64,000 nt of DNA from Sphingomonas_D zeicaulis (GTDB taxonomy: Bacteria > Pseudomonadota > Alphaproteobacteria > Sphingomonadales > Sphingomonadaceae): the NCBI RefSeq assembly GCF_050433225.1, contig NZ_JBNPXQ010000005.1, forward strand, positions 310,001-374,000, read 5' to 3'. This document shows, piece by piece, positions 43,449-52,865 of this stretch. Within the stretch, counting starts at the first letter, position 1, and the number at the start of each line of letters is the position of its first letter. The position numbers and the translations under genes are program-made. The notes under the pieces are model-generated. The model was not told the DNA's origin. It made no database searches and saw nothing but the letters and a program-made list of their open reading frames with translations.

Positions 43449-45056
43449 TCACACCAACCGCGTCAGCCCCCTCGTCTCAACCCCTTCGCATTCCACCTGC
43501 CGCACCGCCCGCGCGGGTTCCACCCCCGTGCGCATGCCGTCGATCACTGCGCCGCGCACCTTTTCCAGCACCACCGCCGGCCGTGCGTCGGGCTTGTCGG
43601 TTTCGAACGTGACCGACGACAGCCGCAAATTGGTAGCGTGACGCGCCCACAGGCCGTGGGCGGGCAAGGTCTTGAGGAAGCTGACTTCGAGGCTCGACTC
43701 CCGCCGCTCGGGCGGGACCAGCGCGGCGTCGGCTTCGGTGCCGCCGCCGGCGCTGCGGATGTTGACATTGTCGAAGCTGACGTCGTCGATCCAGCCATCG
43801 GTGATGCCCGCCACGCCGCACGGAAAGCGCGCGTCCGCACCTGAAGCGAAGATGTCGCTGAACGCCACGCGCCGGCACGCGCCGACCGTCGTTCCCTTGG
43901 GCGCACGCATCCGTGCGGCCTGGCGGACGAACAGCGGATGGTTGAGCGGTTCGTGCAGGCTGATGTTGGAGACGGTCACGTCCTCCAGCACGCCGCCATC
44001 GACCACGCCCATCAATATGCCTCGGCTATGTTCGCAGCGGCAGTTGGTGATCAGGATGTTGCGGAAACCGCCATTGCTCTCGGTGCCCAGCTTGATCCGG
44101 CCGATGATGCGATCCCAGCGAAATTCGCGGCGGAAGCTGCCGTCGAGCAACGTACCGACGTCGAAACCGCTCGTCCGACAGCCGGTTATGGTGATGTTCT
44201 CGCACAGGATCTTGCGGTTCAGCGCATAGCTGGCCTTGATCACGATCGCATCGTCGAACGGCGCATTGACCACGCAGTTGGAGACAATCACGTCGCGGCA
44301 GCAATCGATGTCGATGCCGTCGCGATTGGTGTCGACGGTGATCCCGTCGAGCACCGCGTTGGTCACGCCGAGCAGGTGGACCGAGAAATGACCGCCCTGC
44401 AGCACGGTGAAATCGGCCAGCCGCACGTTGCGGCAATCCTTGATGCCGACGGCGCGAATGCCCTGTCCTTCCATCTTCTTCTGGTTCGGATAGGTCAGTC
44501 GCGCCTCGCGCGGGCTCAGGCCGCGCTCGGCGGGGGAGCGATAATCCGGCAGGCCATGCCAGAAGGCGCCGGCATCGTCACGGCGCAAGCCCTTGCCGAA
44601 GATCCGCCCCTGTCCGCCGATCGCGATATTCTCGGCGTCGTCGGCATAGATCAGGCTGCAGTGGAACTGGGTGATGCCGAAATCCTGGAACTGCTCGACG
44701 AAATCGCTCTCGGGCAGGTCATAGCTGCCGCGATGCACGTCCGGATCGGCGGCTTCCAGCAGGCAGCCGCGGCCAAGCAGCAAGGTGACATTGCTCAGCA
44801 GACGGATCGAGAAGGAGAGATAATGGCCCGGCGGCAGCAGCACCGTGCCGCCGCCGGCGCGACTGGCATCGCGGATCGCGGCGTTGATCGCATCGGTGTC
44901 GAGCGTCTTGCCGTCACCGCGCGCACCGAAATCGCGGACATTATAGATGCCGTCGCGCGGGCGCGCGACGACGGCCGCGCGCACCGGGGCTTGGGTGGCG
45001 GCGACGAGCGCGCCGGCAACGGCGCCGACGGCGGAACGGCGGGAAATCAGCATCAT
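43449..45056 (-). CDS. Secreted GH28-like beta-helix protein (divergent)
   Basis: 535 aa from an ATG at 45056 that shares one base with the upstream stop (TGATG). A Tat-like signal (SRRSAVGAVAGALVAATQAP) is followed by the pectate-lyase-3-like opening YNVRDFGARGDGKTLDTDAI and then a beta-helix. The catalytic region is NRDGIDIDCC then FDDAIVIKA, corresponding to NTDG and GDD. The GHG catalytic His of polygalacturonases is not evident (CRTSGFDVGTLLDG there). It may act on a different pectin such as rhamnogalacturonan or xylogalacturonan, or be impaired. The gene forms a two-gene operon with the DUF5060 protein. Confidence 0.82.
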   Translation of the reverse strand: MMLISRRSAVGAVAGALVAATQAPVRAAVVARPRDGIYNVRDFGARGDGKTLDTDAINAAIRDASRAGGGTVLLPPGHYLSFSIRLLSNVTLLLGRGCLLEAADPDVHRGSYDLPESDFVEQFQDFGITQFHCSLIYADDAENIAIGGQGRIFGKGLRRDDAGAFWHGLPDYRSPAERGLSPREARLTYPNQKKMEGQGIRAVGIKDCRNVRLADFTVLQGGHFSVHLLGVTNAVLDGITVDTNRDGIDIDCCRDVIVSNCVVNAPFDDAIVIKASYALNRKILCENITITGCRTSGFDVGTLLDGSFRREFRWDRIIGRIKLGTESNGGFRNILITNCRCEHSRGILMGVVDGGVLEDVTVSNISLHEPLNHPLFVRQAARMRAPKGTTVGACRRVAFSDIFASGADARFPCGVAGITDGWIDDVSFDNVNIRSAGGGTEADAALVPPERRESSLEVSFLKTLPAHGLWARHATNLRLSSVTFETDKPDARPAVVLEKVRGAVIDGMRTGVEPARAVRQVECEGVETRGLTRLV

Positions 45057-46636
45057 CAGACCCTCGTCAGGCGCACCGCGATCCACTTCCGGCCAGGCAG
45101 CGCCAGGCTCGGGCGGGTGGGATCATGGTGGGTATAGTGATCGCGCACGGCCATCTTGAACACGCCATCGACCGGCGTGACCGTCATGTTCCAGGTATCG
45201 ATGATATCGACGCGATAGGTGCGGAACGGATCGTCGTCGCGGCCAGGCAGCACCACGTCCCACGCGGCGGGCGCGGCGTCACCGAAATAGCGCAGATAAT
45301 ATTCGAAGGGCTTACCGCCGAGATGATGCTCGTACCAGGTCTCGATCGGCTCGATCCCCGGTGTTGGCGCCGTCTCCAATATCTTGCGCAGGAAGGCGAG
45401 GCGCGGCGCGCTGCTGCCCTGCAAGGTCCCGCCCTGCCCCAGCCAGGACTGGTCGGTGCGGCCCGGTGCCGAATAGGTTTCGCTGTGCCCGACATAGGTG
45501 CCGGCGATCGTGCCCCACCAGAAACGCGTGACCAGTTCCTCGCCCGACAATTGTCCCCAGCGGCGCTGCGAATTGCCCTCGTACAGCACCTCGTCGAAGA
45601 TCACCGCCTTCTGCGCGAAATTGCGGTGCGGCTGCGCGCGGGCATCGTCGAGTACGGCGCTGCCGTTCTGGATGCTGGCATGAGTGATCCACGGCTTGCG
45701 ATGATCGTAATAGTCATTGATCTGGTGGATCGAGCGCAGCCGGTCATGTGGGTCAGACGCCTGCAGCACCTGGAACAGATGATCCCAGTCCGCCATCGTC
45801 TTGGTTTTGACGCCGTCATACTCATTGCCCATCGACCACCAGACATTGCGCCACGCGCCGAACCGCGCGGCGACGTAGCGCAGGTAGCGCTCATCGTCTG
45901 CGCGCGTCATGTCCGAGAAGCGGCGCGACTTGTTATAAGGGTGGTAGAGGATGACGTCCGCTTCGATGCCGAGCGCGCGCAGCTTCGCCACCCGATCTTC
46001 AAAGCGCCGGAAATATGCGGGGTCCGGGCGATGCGGATCCCAGTCCGCGGGGCCGCTGCCGGTGGTGACGAATGGATCCTTCGCAACCGATTCCACATTG
46101 GGGAACACGCACATGCGGATCTTGTTGAACGGCGAAGCCTTCAACGTCGCCAGCGTCTCGGCGCATTTCTCGTCCGACTGCTGCGCCCAACTGTAACAGG
46201 TGGTGCCGATCTGGCGGAACGGCGTGCCATCGGCATAGGCGAAATGATAGCCGTCCGGCGTGATCCGCACCGGGCCATGATTGTCAGGCCCCGGCAATAT
46301 GCAGCGGAACTGGCCCGAACGCCCGTCGAGCGCCTCGACATTGCTGGCGCTCCGCCAGGTCCATACGCCCATCGACAGCGGGCTGAAGCGGATGCGGTAG
46401 ACGCCCTCGCCATCGTAGAAGCCGGGAATGACGAGATCCTGGTTGCCACACACGAACCGCGCCGACAGGGTGACATCGTCGATCGGATTGCCTTGCGCCG
46501 GCCCAGCCAGCTCGATCTCGAAAATATCCCAGCGCTCGATCCGCGGCAGCCCCTTGGTTGCCGCGGCAGCCGGTGCCGCAAGCGCGGCACCCGCGATCAT
46601 CGAGGCTCCGAGCATGTTGCGACGCGACAGATCCAT
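45056..46636 (-). CDS. Secreted DUF5060 + DUF4038-type glycosidase
   Basis: 526 aa from an ATG at 46636 preceded by GGAGGGGG; the upstream frame to 46705 is less likely. A Tat-type signal (SRRNMLGASMIAGAALAAP) precedes a DUF5060 beta-sandwich (IERWDIFEIELAGPAQGNP, about 30-110). A (beta/alpha)8 barrel follows (QIGTTCYSWAQQS, NKIRMCVFPNVES, VWWSMGNEYDGVK with a candidate acid/base Glu, KAVIFDEVLYEG with a candidate nucleophile) and a DUF5605-like C-terminus. Family members act on pectin side chains or related polysaccharides, as GH140 apiosidase does in rhamnogalacturonan II. Exact linkage is unknown. Coupled to the GH28-like gene. Confidence 0.82.
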   Translation of the reverse strand: MDLSRRNMLGASMIAGAALAAPAAAATKGLPRIERWDIFEIELAGPAQGNPIDDVTLSARFVCGNQDLVIPGFYDGEGVYRIRFSPLSMGVWTWRSASNVEALDGRSGQFRCILPGPDNHGPVRITPDGYHFAYADGTPFRQIGTTCYSWAQQSDEKCAETLATLKASPFNKIRMCVFPNVESVAKDPFVTTGSGPADWDPHRPDPAYFRRFEDRVAKLRALGIEADVILYHPYNKSRRFSDMTRADDERYLRYVAARFGAWRNVWWSMGNEYDGVKTKTMADWDHLFQVLQASDPHDRLRSIHQINDYYDHRKPWITHASIQNGSAVLDDARAQPHRNFAQKAVIFDEVLYEGNSQRRWGQLSGEELVTRFWWGTIAGTYVGHSETYSAPGRTDQSWLGQGGTLQGSSAPRLAFLRKILETAPTPGIEPIETWYEHHLGGKPFEYYLRYFGDAAPAAWDVVLPGRDDDPFRTYRVDIIDTWNMTVTPVDGVFKMAVRDHYTHHDPTRPSLALPGRKWIAVRLTRV

Positions 46637-47103
46637 GGCCCCCTCCATCGCTTCGCGCGATTCAAATTGCGGCATCTTCGTTGCTTGGCTGAACATGTTT
46701 GTCAACCTGGCAATCCGCCAACGTAAGCTGCCTGCACTCCAAATTGCTATTATATTCAGTGTTTTACCATAAATCCGTTATCGTTCGACGCGTATGCACC
46801 GCACAAAACCTTAGCCGCTTCACTTTACCTCTTGATCAACCTGTAATAGCGGATTATGCATAGGTCATACGACATACAAATCGGGACGCAAGCAAGTCCC
46901 GCGAGAGGATGAGCCACGATCTCGTTTGCCAAATCAATTTAGCGCGTTCAGCGCCGCGAGCCGCCCTCCACCTGCCCCGCGGCGACGCGCAACCGAGCCT
47001 CCCCCTGCGCCAGCGGCCCAGCACCGCTGGCGTCCTTTTTTTTACAAGTTCAGACAGACGATGCTGATTGTCTTCCCAAGGCCACGAGGGTTACAACTTC
47101 ATC
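46637..47103. promoter_or_regulatory. Divergent control region of the pectin genes and the GntR regulator
   Basis: A 467-nt AT-richer gap. For the minus-strand operon a TTGACA box lies at 46699-46704 (minus strand). TTGATCAA (palindrome near 46832) and GTCATACGAC near 46866 could be GntR-type operators. No open frame is supported in the gap. Confidence 0.4.
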
Positions 47104-47880
47104 ATGAGGACGGACCCAAGCGACGAAACGACCGCATGGCTCGCGCGGCCGGCGCACGAGAGCAATGAGCCGCAGGGGCGCGGCGGCACCTTGTCCGACA
47201 TGGTTTACGAGAAACTGTTCGAATGGATTTCGAGCGGCCACTATGTCCAGGAATCCAAGCTCCCCAGCGAATATGAGCTTGCCAAGTCGTTCGAGGTGTC
47301 GCGCCCGGTCGTCCGCGATGCGCTGCGGCGATTGCGCGATGACGGCATCATCTATTCGCGGCAGGGCGCCGGCAGCTTCGTGCGCAGCCAGGCGGACACC
47401 CGCGAAACGGCCTCGGTGTTCCGCCCGGCCGAGACGATCGCTGACATCCAGCGCTGTTTCGAATTTCGCGAGACCATCGAAACCGCCACTGCGATGCTCG
47501 CCGCGCGCCGGCGCAACGCCGCGATGATCGAGCAGCTCGAGACGATCCTGACACGGCTGGAAGGGGCCACCGCGAGCAACACGCATCGCGAGGATATCGA
47601 TTTCGAATTCCACCTGGCGATCGCAGCGGCCGCGAACAACCAGTATTTCTCCACGGTGCTGCTCGGCCTGCGTGATCAGATCGCGGTGGGCATGCACCTC
47701 CATGGCATGGCGCTGCTCAGCCCGACCGGTCGGCTTTCAGAATCGCTCGAGGAACATGACCGCATCGTCGACGCGATCCGCCGCGGCGACGGCGAGGCCG
47801 CCGCGGCCGAAATGCGCGGCCACATCAAGAATTCGCGCGACCGCCTGTTTGGCGGCGGGTTGCTCGACCTAAGCCTCTAG
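47104..47880 (+). CDS. FadR-subfamily GntR transcriptional regulator
   Basis: 258 aa from an ATG at 47104; the frame reaches 47068. The GntR winged helix is at about residues 32-95 (SDMVYEKLFEWISSGHY, LPSEYELAKSFEVSRPVVRDALRRLRDDGII, RQGAGSFVRS). The all-helical FCD effector domain covers about 105-245, with metal-ligand-type residues in FEFHLAIA and HDRIVDAI. FCD regulators commonly bind sugar acids or short carboxylates and repress uronate pathways. It lies divergent to the DUF5060 operon and is the most likely controller of both pectin operons and the divergent promoter at 35.5 kb. Confidence 0.9.
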   Translation: MRTDPSDETTAWLARPAHESNEPQGRGGTLSDMVYEKLFEWISSGHYVQESKLPSEYELAKSFEVSRPVVRDALRRLRDDGIIYSRQGAGSFVRSQADTRETASVFRPAETIADIQRCFEFRETIETATAMLAARRRNAAMIEQLETILTRLEGATASNTHREDIDFEFHLAIAAAANNQYFSTVLLGLRDQIAVGMHLHGMALLSPTGRLSESLEEHDRIVDAIRRGDGEAAAAEMRGHIKNSRDRLFGGGLLDLSL

Positions 47881-48132
47881 ATCGAAGCCGCCGCCCTGTA
47901 TTGAACGGCGGCAAACCGACTGAACCGATCGATGGCCGCCGTCAGGCATGGCGAGCGTCTGTGACGGCGGACGGGGATGGCGCGTTTCTTCGAGCCATTC
48001 CTCGATAGATCAGCCCGCAGCGGCACGCACGCGCGTTTTGAGCAATTGCTGCTCCCAAGCATTGCCGGTCTCCGCCGCGATGCGGTAGCGCCGGTCCGAG
48101 CCAAGCCGTGTCGCAGAAACAGGAACGTCGCA

Positions 48133-49035
48133 ATGGATATCGAAGAGCTTCAGACCTTCGTGGAAGTTGCCGATGCCGGCGGCATCTCACCCGCCGCGCT
48201 GCGCCTCGGCATCTCCAAGTCGATCGTCAGCCGGCGGCTGGCGCGGCTGGAGGCCGAACTCGGCGTCCAGCTTCTCGCGCGCACCACGCGGGGCGCGGCG
48301 CTGACCGAGGCCGGCATGACCTTTCGCGACTATGCCGCAAGGGCCTGCATCGAGATCGATGTCGCGCGCGAGACCATATTGCCCGCCGGAGAGTTGCGCG
48401 GCCGGCTGCGCGTCGCCGCACCGCTGACCTTCGGCCCGACCCATTTCGCGACGGTGCTCGCCGAAATGGCACGCCGCCATCCCCTGCTCCACATCCACAC
48501 CTGCTACACCGATCGCTTCGTCGATATCGTGTCCGAGGGTTATGATTGCGGCATCCGGGTCGGCTATCTGCAGGACAGCAATCTGATCGCGCGGCGCATC
48601 GGGCCGCTCTACGGCAAGCTGGTTGCCAGCCCGAGCTATATCAGCGCGCATGGCACGCCCGAAACGCCGGATGAACTCGGCGCGCATGAGGCGCTGATGC
48701 AGGGTACCGAGGCGTGGCAACTGACGGACGGCGACCGGATCGTCACCGTCCGCCCGCAGGGCCGCTTCAAGGCGGACAACGGCACCGCTCTGGTCGCGGC
48801 CGCCATCGCCGGCCTCGGCATCGCCTATGTCCCCGATGGCTTGACGCAGGAGCATCTTGCCTCGGGGGCGCTCGTCCAGGTGATGCCCAACCATCCGCCG
48901 CCGCCCGCCGGCATCTTCATCGTCCGCCCGCCCGGCCAGCACCCCGCGCGCAAGATCAGGGTGCTCACGGATCTGCTGATCGAATGCTTCGCGGAGACGA
49001 CGGATCCTGCGGGGACCGACCCCGAACCGCGTTGA
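48133..49035 (+). CDS. LysR-family regulator (CrgA/PecT-like)
   Basis: 300 aa from an ATG at 48133; the upstream frame is not native. The winged helix is at about 1-65 (DIEELQTFVEVADAGGISPAALRLGISKSIVSRRLARLE, LLARTTRGAALTEAG), followed by a periplasmic-binding-like effector domain (AAPLTFGPTHFATVLAEMARRHPLLHIH, VSEGYDCGIRVGYLQDSNLIARRI, ALVAAAIAGLGIAYVPDGL). The C-terminal FVDIVSEGYDCGIR pattern is typical of the CrgA subgroup. Which operon it controls is open; it lies between the pectin and phenolic loci and has its own gap of 252 nt upstream. Confidence 0.88.
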   Translation: MDIEELQTFVEVADAGGISPAALRLGISKSIVSRRLARLEAELGVQLLARTTRGAALTEAGMTFRDYAARACIEIDVARETILPAGELRGRLRVAAPLTFGPTHFATVLAEMARRHPLLHIHTCYTDRFVDIVSEGYDCGIRVGYLQDSNLIARRIGPLYGKLVASPSYISAHGTPETPDELGAHEALMQGTEAWQLTDGDRIVTVRPQGRFKADNGTALVAAAIAGLGIAYVPDGLTQEHLASGALVQVMPNHPPPPAGIFIVRPPGQHPARKIRVLTDLLIECFAETTDPAGTDPEPR

Positions 49036-49138
49036 GCCTGCGTCGAAGGCTATCCACTATTCGTCCACCGATGACGCGGGATCTCCAAGCGGACGCACCG
49101 GGATGGCGGCGACCGTGCGGTTCCGATAAGGGTTCGCC

Positions 49139-50035
49139 ATGATCGACCCTCGCGCCCTTCGCGTCTTTCTGGCGGTGTGCCGGGCGGGGTCGATCAGCGG
49201 CGGCGCGCGGGTGCTCAATCTGTCGCAGCCCTCCGTCTCGAACGCGATCGCGCAGCTCGAGCAGTCGCTCGGCAGCAGCCTGTTCGCGCGATCGCGCACC
49301 GGCATCAATCTGACGATCGAGGGCGAGGTGCTGCTGCGCCGCGCCGATGCTTTGGATTCGCTGCTGCGCGACGCCGAGGAGGAGGTGCGGCTCGCGCGGC
49401 AGGGCATGCTCGGGCCGCTCCGCGTCGGCGGCACGCCGGGCGCGCTCGTCAGCCTGCTGCCCGATGCGGTGCGGCGGCTGGAGGACAAGGTCGGTCAGTT
49501 CACCTTGCACGCCGTCGAGCGCCCCGACCATGACCTGGGCGAGATGCTGCACAAGGGCGACATCGAGCTCGCCTTCGTCACCACCGGCATCGAGGAACCG
49601 CCCGAGGATATCGAGGAGCATACCTTCTCGCGCGATCCCTTCGCGCTGATCGTCGGGCGCGCCAACGATCATCTGCCGGCCGAACTGTCGTTGCGCGAGG
49701 TCGCCGCCAAGCGCTGGGTGCTGCCCGAGGCACGCGGCGCGTTCCGCCGCCAGATCGACGCGCTGTTCCTCGCCAGCGACACCTCGGTGCCGCAGGACAG
49801 CATCCGTTGCGACTCGCTGCTCACCACCAAGGCGATCGTGCGCGGCAGCAGCCGAATGACAATATTGCCGATGAAGGTCGCCGCCGCCGAACTCTCGATC
49901 GGCGTGCTCCGCGCGATCGCGATCACGGAAGCGGTCTTCCCGCGCAGCATCGGCATTCGCAAGGTGAAGGGCCGACGGCTGTCGCACCTCGGGCAGGCGC
50001 TGCTGGACATCGTGATCCATAGCTCCAAGCTATGA
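49139..50035 (+). CDS. LysR-family regulator next to the phenolic operon
   Basis: 298 aa. HTH (ALRVFLAVCRAGSISGGARVLNLSQPSVSNAIAQLEQSLGSSLFAR) at about 5-60. The effector domain reads LRVGGTPGALVSLLPDAVRRLE, EMLHKGDIELAFVTTGIEE and IVRGSSRMTILPMKVAAAELSIG. The order LysR then catabolic genes, all on the same strand, is typical for activators of aromatic operons. Its stop at 50035 overlaps the dyad at 50032-50051 that precedes the amidohydrolase gene. By analogy with FdeR of Herbaspirillum it may sense a flavonoid-type inducer; that is inference. Confidence 0.88.
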   Translation: MIDPRALRVFLAVCRAGSISGGARVLNLSQPSVSNAIAQLEQSLGSSLFARSRTGINLTIEGEVLLRRADALDSLLRDAEEEVRLARQGMLGPLRVGGTPGALVSLLPDAVRRLEDKVGQFTLHAVERPDHDLGEMLHKGDIELAFVTTGIEEPPEDIEEHTFSRDPFALIVGRANDHLPAELSLREVAAKRWVLPEARGAFRRQIDALFLASDTSVPQDSIRCDSLLTTKAIVRGSSRMTILPMKVAAAELSIGVLRAIAITEAVFPRSIGIRKVKGRRLSHLGQALLDIVIHSSKL

Positions 50036-50051
50036 TGTCACCAAAAATCAT
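50032..50051. promoter_or_regulatory. Candidate LysR box (ATGAT-N10-ATCAT)
   Basis: A perfect 5-bp dyad with a 10-nt spacer, of the T-N11-A LysR type, lies 60 nt upstream of the amidohydrolase start and overlaps the end of the LysR gene at 49139. An AT-rich stretch follows (to about 50065). Confidence 0.45.
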
Positions 50052-50111
50052 TATTTTTCTTATGGTCTGAGCGGGCGCATACAGGCTGCACAGACATAGG
50101 GAGAGAATGTC

Positions 50112-51344
50112 GTGCGGCAGCTGATCCGCAACATCCGGATTTTCGATGGCACGGGCGCCGCGCCGTTCGCGGGTGCCGTGATCGTCGAGGGGAACCGCGT
50201 CGCCGCCGTGCTGGCCGACGATGCCGGCGTGACCGCCGAGAGCGAGATCGACGGCAATGGCGGCACCTTGATGCCCGGCATGATCGATGCCCACACCCAC
50301 CTCACCTGGGGCTCCTCGGTCGAGAAGATCTATCACCAGTTCATCCTGCCGCCCGAGGAACTGAAGGTTGCGGCTTGGCGCAACGCCCGCGTGCTGCTCG
50401 ACCATGGCTTCACCAGCCTCTATTCGGCGGGCGCGCTCGGCGACGGGATCGAACCCGAACTCGCCCGCGCCATCGCCGCCGGCGAAACCCCCGGCCCGCG
50501 GCTGGTGCCCTCCACATTGGAACGCAGCCCCGAAGGCGAGGAAGGCGTCGAGACCGGCGACATCTTCAACGGCCGCGGGCCGGATGCGATGCGCGCCTTC
50601 ATGGCCTATTGCCGGGACGAGGGCGTCAAGTCGGTCAAGCTGGTCATCTCGGGCGAGGATGCGTTGAAGCCCGGATCGTCCGGCGACATCCTCTATACCG
50701 ATGCCGAGATCCAGGCGGCTGGCGAGGCCGCGAAGGATGCCGGCCTCTGGATCGCCGCGCACACTTACTCGCCGCGCGCAATCTCCCTCGCGCTGGAGGC
50801 CGGCGCGCGCATCCTCTACCACTGCTCCTTCGCCGATGAGGCCGCGATCGACGCGATGGCGGCGAAGAAGGACGCGTTCTTCTACGCCCCCGGCCCCGGT
50901 GTTTCGGTCGCGGCGATCGAAGCGACACCGCCCCCGCATATCGACATGAGCGCGATGAAGGCGAGCGCGGCCGAACGGCTGGCACTCGAGGCGAAGCTGG
51001 TGCCCGAATTGCGGCGGCGCGGCGTGCGCGTGCTGATCGGCGGCGATTATGGCTTCCCGTTCAACCCGCATGGGCGCAACGCCCGCGATCTCCAGCACTT
51101 CGTGACCCATTATGGCTTCACCCCCGCCGAGGCTTTGAACGCTGCAACGATGCTGGGTGCCGAGCTGATGGGCATGGGTGACGAACTGGGTCAGGTGAAG
51201 CCCGGCTATATCGCCGATCTGCTGCTGATCGACGGGGACCCCACGCAGGACGTCGCCATCCTGCAGGATGCCGCGCGGATCCGCATGATCATGCAGGGCG
51301 GCCGCCTGCACAAGGCACCGACGCCCCAACTCGTTACCGCCTGA
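50112..51344 (+). CDS. Amidohydrolase-superfamily enzyme (imidazolonepropionase/prolidase-like)
   Basis: 410 aa from a GTG at 50112 with AGGGAGAG about 9 nt upstream. The metal-binding barrel has DAHTHLTW near residue 60, VKSVKLVISGEDAL with the bridging-lysine position, AHTYSPRAI, ILYHCSFADE, LIGGDYGFPF and NAATMLGAELMGM. The amidohydrolase superfamily covers hydrolysis and decarboxylation of many substrates. In this run of aromatic-ring genes a role on a ring-cleavage product or a phenolic ester is most likely, but this is inference. First gene of the probable operon, 15 nt before the FAD hydroxylase. Confidence 0.85.
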   Translation: MRQLIRNIRIFDGTGAAPFAGAVIVEGNRVAAVLADDAGVTAESEIDGNGGTLMPGMIDAHTHLTWGSSVEKIYHQFILPPEELKVAAWRNARVLLDHGFTSLYSAGALGDGIEPELARAIAAGETPGPRLVPSTLERSPEGEEGVETGDIFNGRGPDAMRAFMAYCRDEGVKSVKLVISGEDALKPGSSGDILYTDAEIQAAGEAAKDAGLWIAAHTYSPRAISLALEAGARILYHCSFADEAAIDAMAAKKDAFFYAPGPGVSVAAIEATPPPHIDMSAMKASAAERLALEAKLVPELRRRGVRVLIGGDYGFPFNPHGRNARDLQHFVTHYGFTPAEALNAATMLGAELMGMGDELGQVKPGYIADLLLIDGDPTQDVAILQDAARIRMIMQGGRLHKAPTPQLVTA

Positions 51345-51359
51345 CCGGAAAGACGCATC

Positions 51360-52865
51360 ATGTTCGACGTTGCGATCATCGGCTGCGGGCCGGTAGGGGC
51401 CCTTGCGGCCAATTTCCTGGGCAAAGCCGGCTTCTCGGTGCTGATGCTCGAGAAGGAGGCCGCGCCCTATCCGCTGCCCCGCGCGGTGCATCTCGATCAT
51501 GAGATGATGCGGCTGTTCCAGTCCGCGGGCGTGATCGATCGCGTCGCCGGCGACATGCGCGATACCGAAGGGCACCTCCATGTCGGTGCCGACCATGGCG
51601 TGATCCGTTACATGGGCACCGTCGGGCGGCCGCGACCCTATAGCTGGTCCAACGATTATTTCTTCTACCAGCCCGAACTCGAAGCGCATCTGCGCGACGC
51701 GCTCGGCGCCTACGCCAATGTCGAACTGAGGTTCGGCGCGGCGTTCGAGGGGCTGGCGCAGGATGGCGAGGGCGTGACCCTCGACCTGGCCGACGGCACC
51801 CACGCCCGCGCCCGCTATGTCATCGCCTGCGATGGCGCGCGCAGCACGGTGCGAAAGTCGCTGGGGATCGCGCTCGACGATCTCAATTTCGAGGAGCCTT
51901 GGCTCGTCGTCGATGCCGAGGTCGATGGGCCGGTGCGCTTCCCCGAACTGTGGGGCGTGCCCGAGGCCGCCAACCTGCAGACGCTGTCGGTGATGATGTG
52001 CAATCCGCACCGTCCGGCAACGATCGTGCCGGGACGCGGCAATCATCGCCGTTGGGAATTCATGCTGCTGCCGGGTGAGGATGACCAAGCGATGATGGCG
52101 CCGGAAACGGTCGCGGCGCTGGTCGCCCCCTATCTCGAGGGCGTGCCGCATCGGGTCGTCCGCGCCGCGACCTACCGCTTCCACGGCCTCATTGCGCATG
52201 AATGGCGCAAGGGCCGGGTGTTCCTGGCCGGCGACGCCGCGCACCAGACCCCACCCTTCTTCGGCCAGGGCATGTGCCACGGCTTCCGCGACGTCGCCAA
52301 CCTCGCCTGGAAGCTGGATCTGGTGTTGCGGGGCAAGGCGCCGGAAGCGCTGCTCGACACCTACAAGCCGGAACGCGACCCGCATGTTCGCGCGGTCATC
52401 GCCGCGGCGGTGAATGCGGGCCGCTATATCTGCCAGCTCGATCCCGACGCTGCCGCCGCCCGCGACCTGCGCATGCGCGAGGAAGCCAAGGCCGCGCAGC
52501 ACGGAACCGCTGCCGATCTCATCCCCCCGATCGGCGGCGGCCTTATTGCCAGCGGCACGCCGGGCGCCGGCGAGCGCTTCATCCAGCCCCGCGTCGGCGG
52601 CCGATTGCTCGACGATGTGACCGGCGGCGGCTGGCGGCTGTTCACCCGCGAGCCCATCGATGAGGCAGGCGACGTCACCGTCGTCGCGCTCGACGATCTC
52701 GCCGATGGCGGCGCCGTATCGGGCTGGCTCTCCGCGCGCGCGGGCGAAGCGGTGATGGTTCGCCCCGACCATTATGTGTTCGGCACCGGCCCCGCCGCGG
52801 CGCTGATCGCACACCGCGACGCGCTGATCGCCGGCACGCCCGTCGACCGGGAGATCGCGGCATGA
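51360..52865 (+). CDS. FAD-dependent aromatic hydroxylase (MhpA/FdeE-like)
   Basis: 501 aa. FAD-binding GxGxxG in IIGCGPVGALAANFLG, the DG motif in YVIACDGARSTVRKSLG and the second FAD motif in VFLAGDAAHQTPPFFGQGMCHG mark a PHBH-fold monooxygenase. The thioredoxin-like C-terminal domain (RVGGRLLDDVTGGGWRL, about 400-500) is typical of MhpA/PheA-type enzymes. It would hydroxylate a phenolic ring with NAD(P)H and O2, next to a dioxygenase that could open the product. In Herbaspirillum the related FdeE hydroxylates naringenin; the identity here is not shown. Confidence 0.9.
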   Translation: MFDVAIIGCGPVGALAANFLGKAGFSVLMLEKEAAPYPLPRAVHLDHEMMRLFQSAGVIDRVAGDMRDTEGHLHVGADHGVIRYMGTVGRPRPYSWSNDYFFYQPELEAHLRDALGAYANVELRFGAAFEGLAQDGEGVTLDLADGTHARARYVIACDGARSTVRKSLGIALDDLNFEEPWLVVDAEVDGPVRFPELWGVPEAANLQTLSVMMCNPHRPATIVPGRGNHRRWEFMLLPGEDDQAMMAPETVAALVAPYLEGVPHRVVRAATYRFHGLIAHEWRKGRVFLAGDAAHQTPPFFGQGMCHGFRDVANLAWKLDLVLRGKAPEALLDTYKPERDPHVRAVIAAAVNAGRYICQLDPDAAAARDLRMREEAKAAQHGTAADLIPPIGGGLIASGTPGAGERFIQPRVGGRLLDDVTGGGWRLFTREPIDEAGDVTVVALDDLADGGAVSGWLSARAGEAVMVRPDHYVFGTGPAAALIAHRDALIAGTPVDREIAA

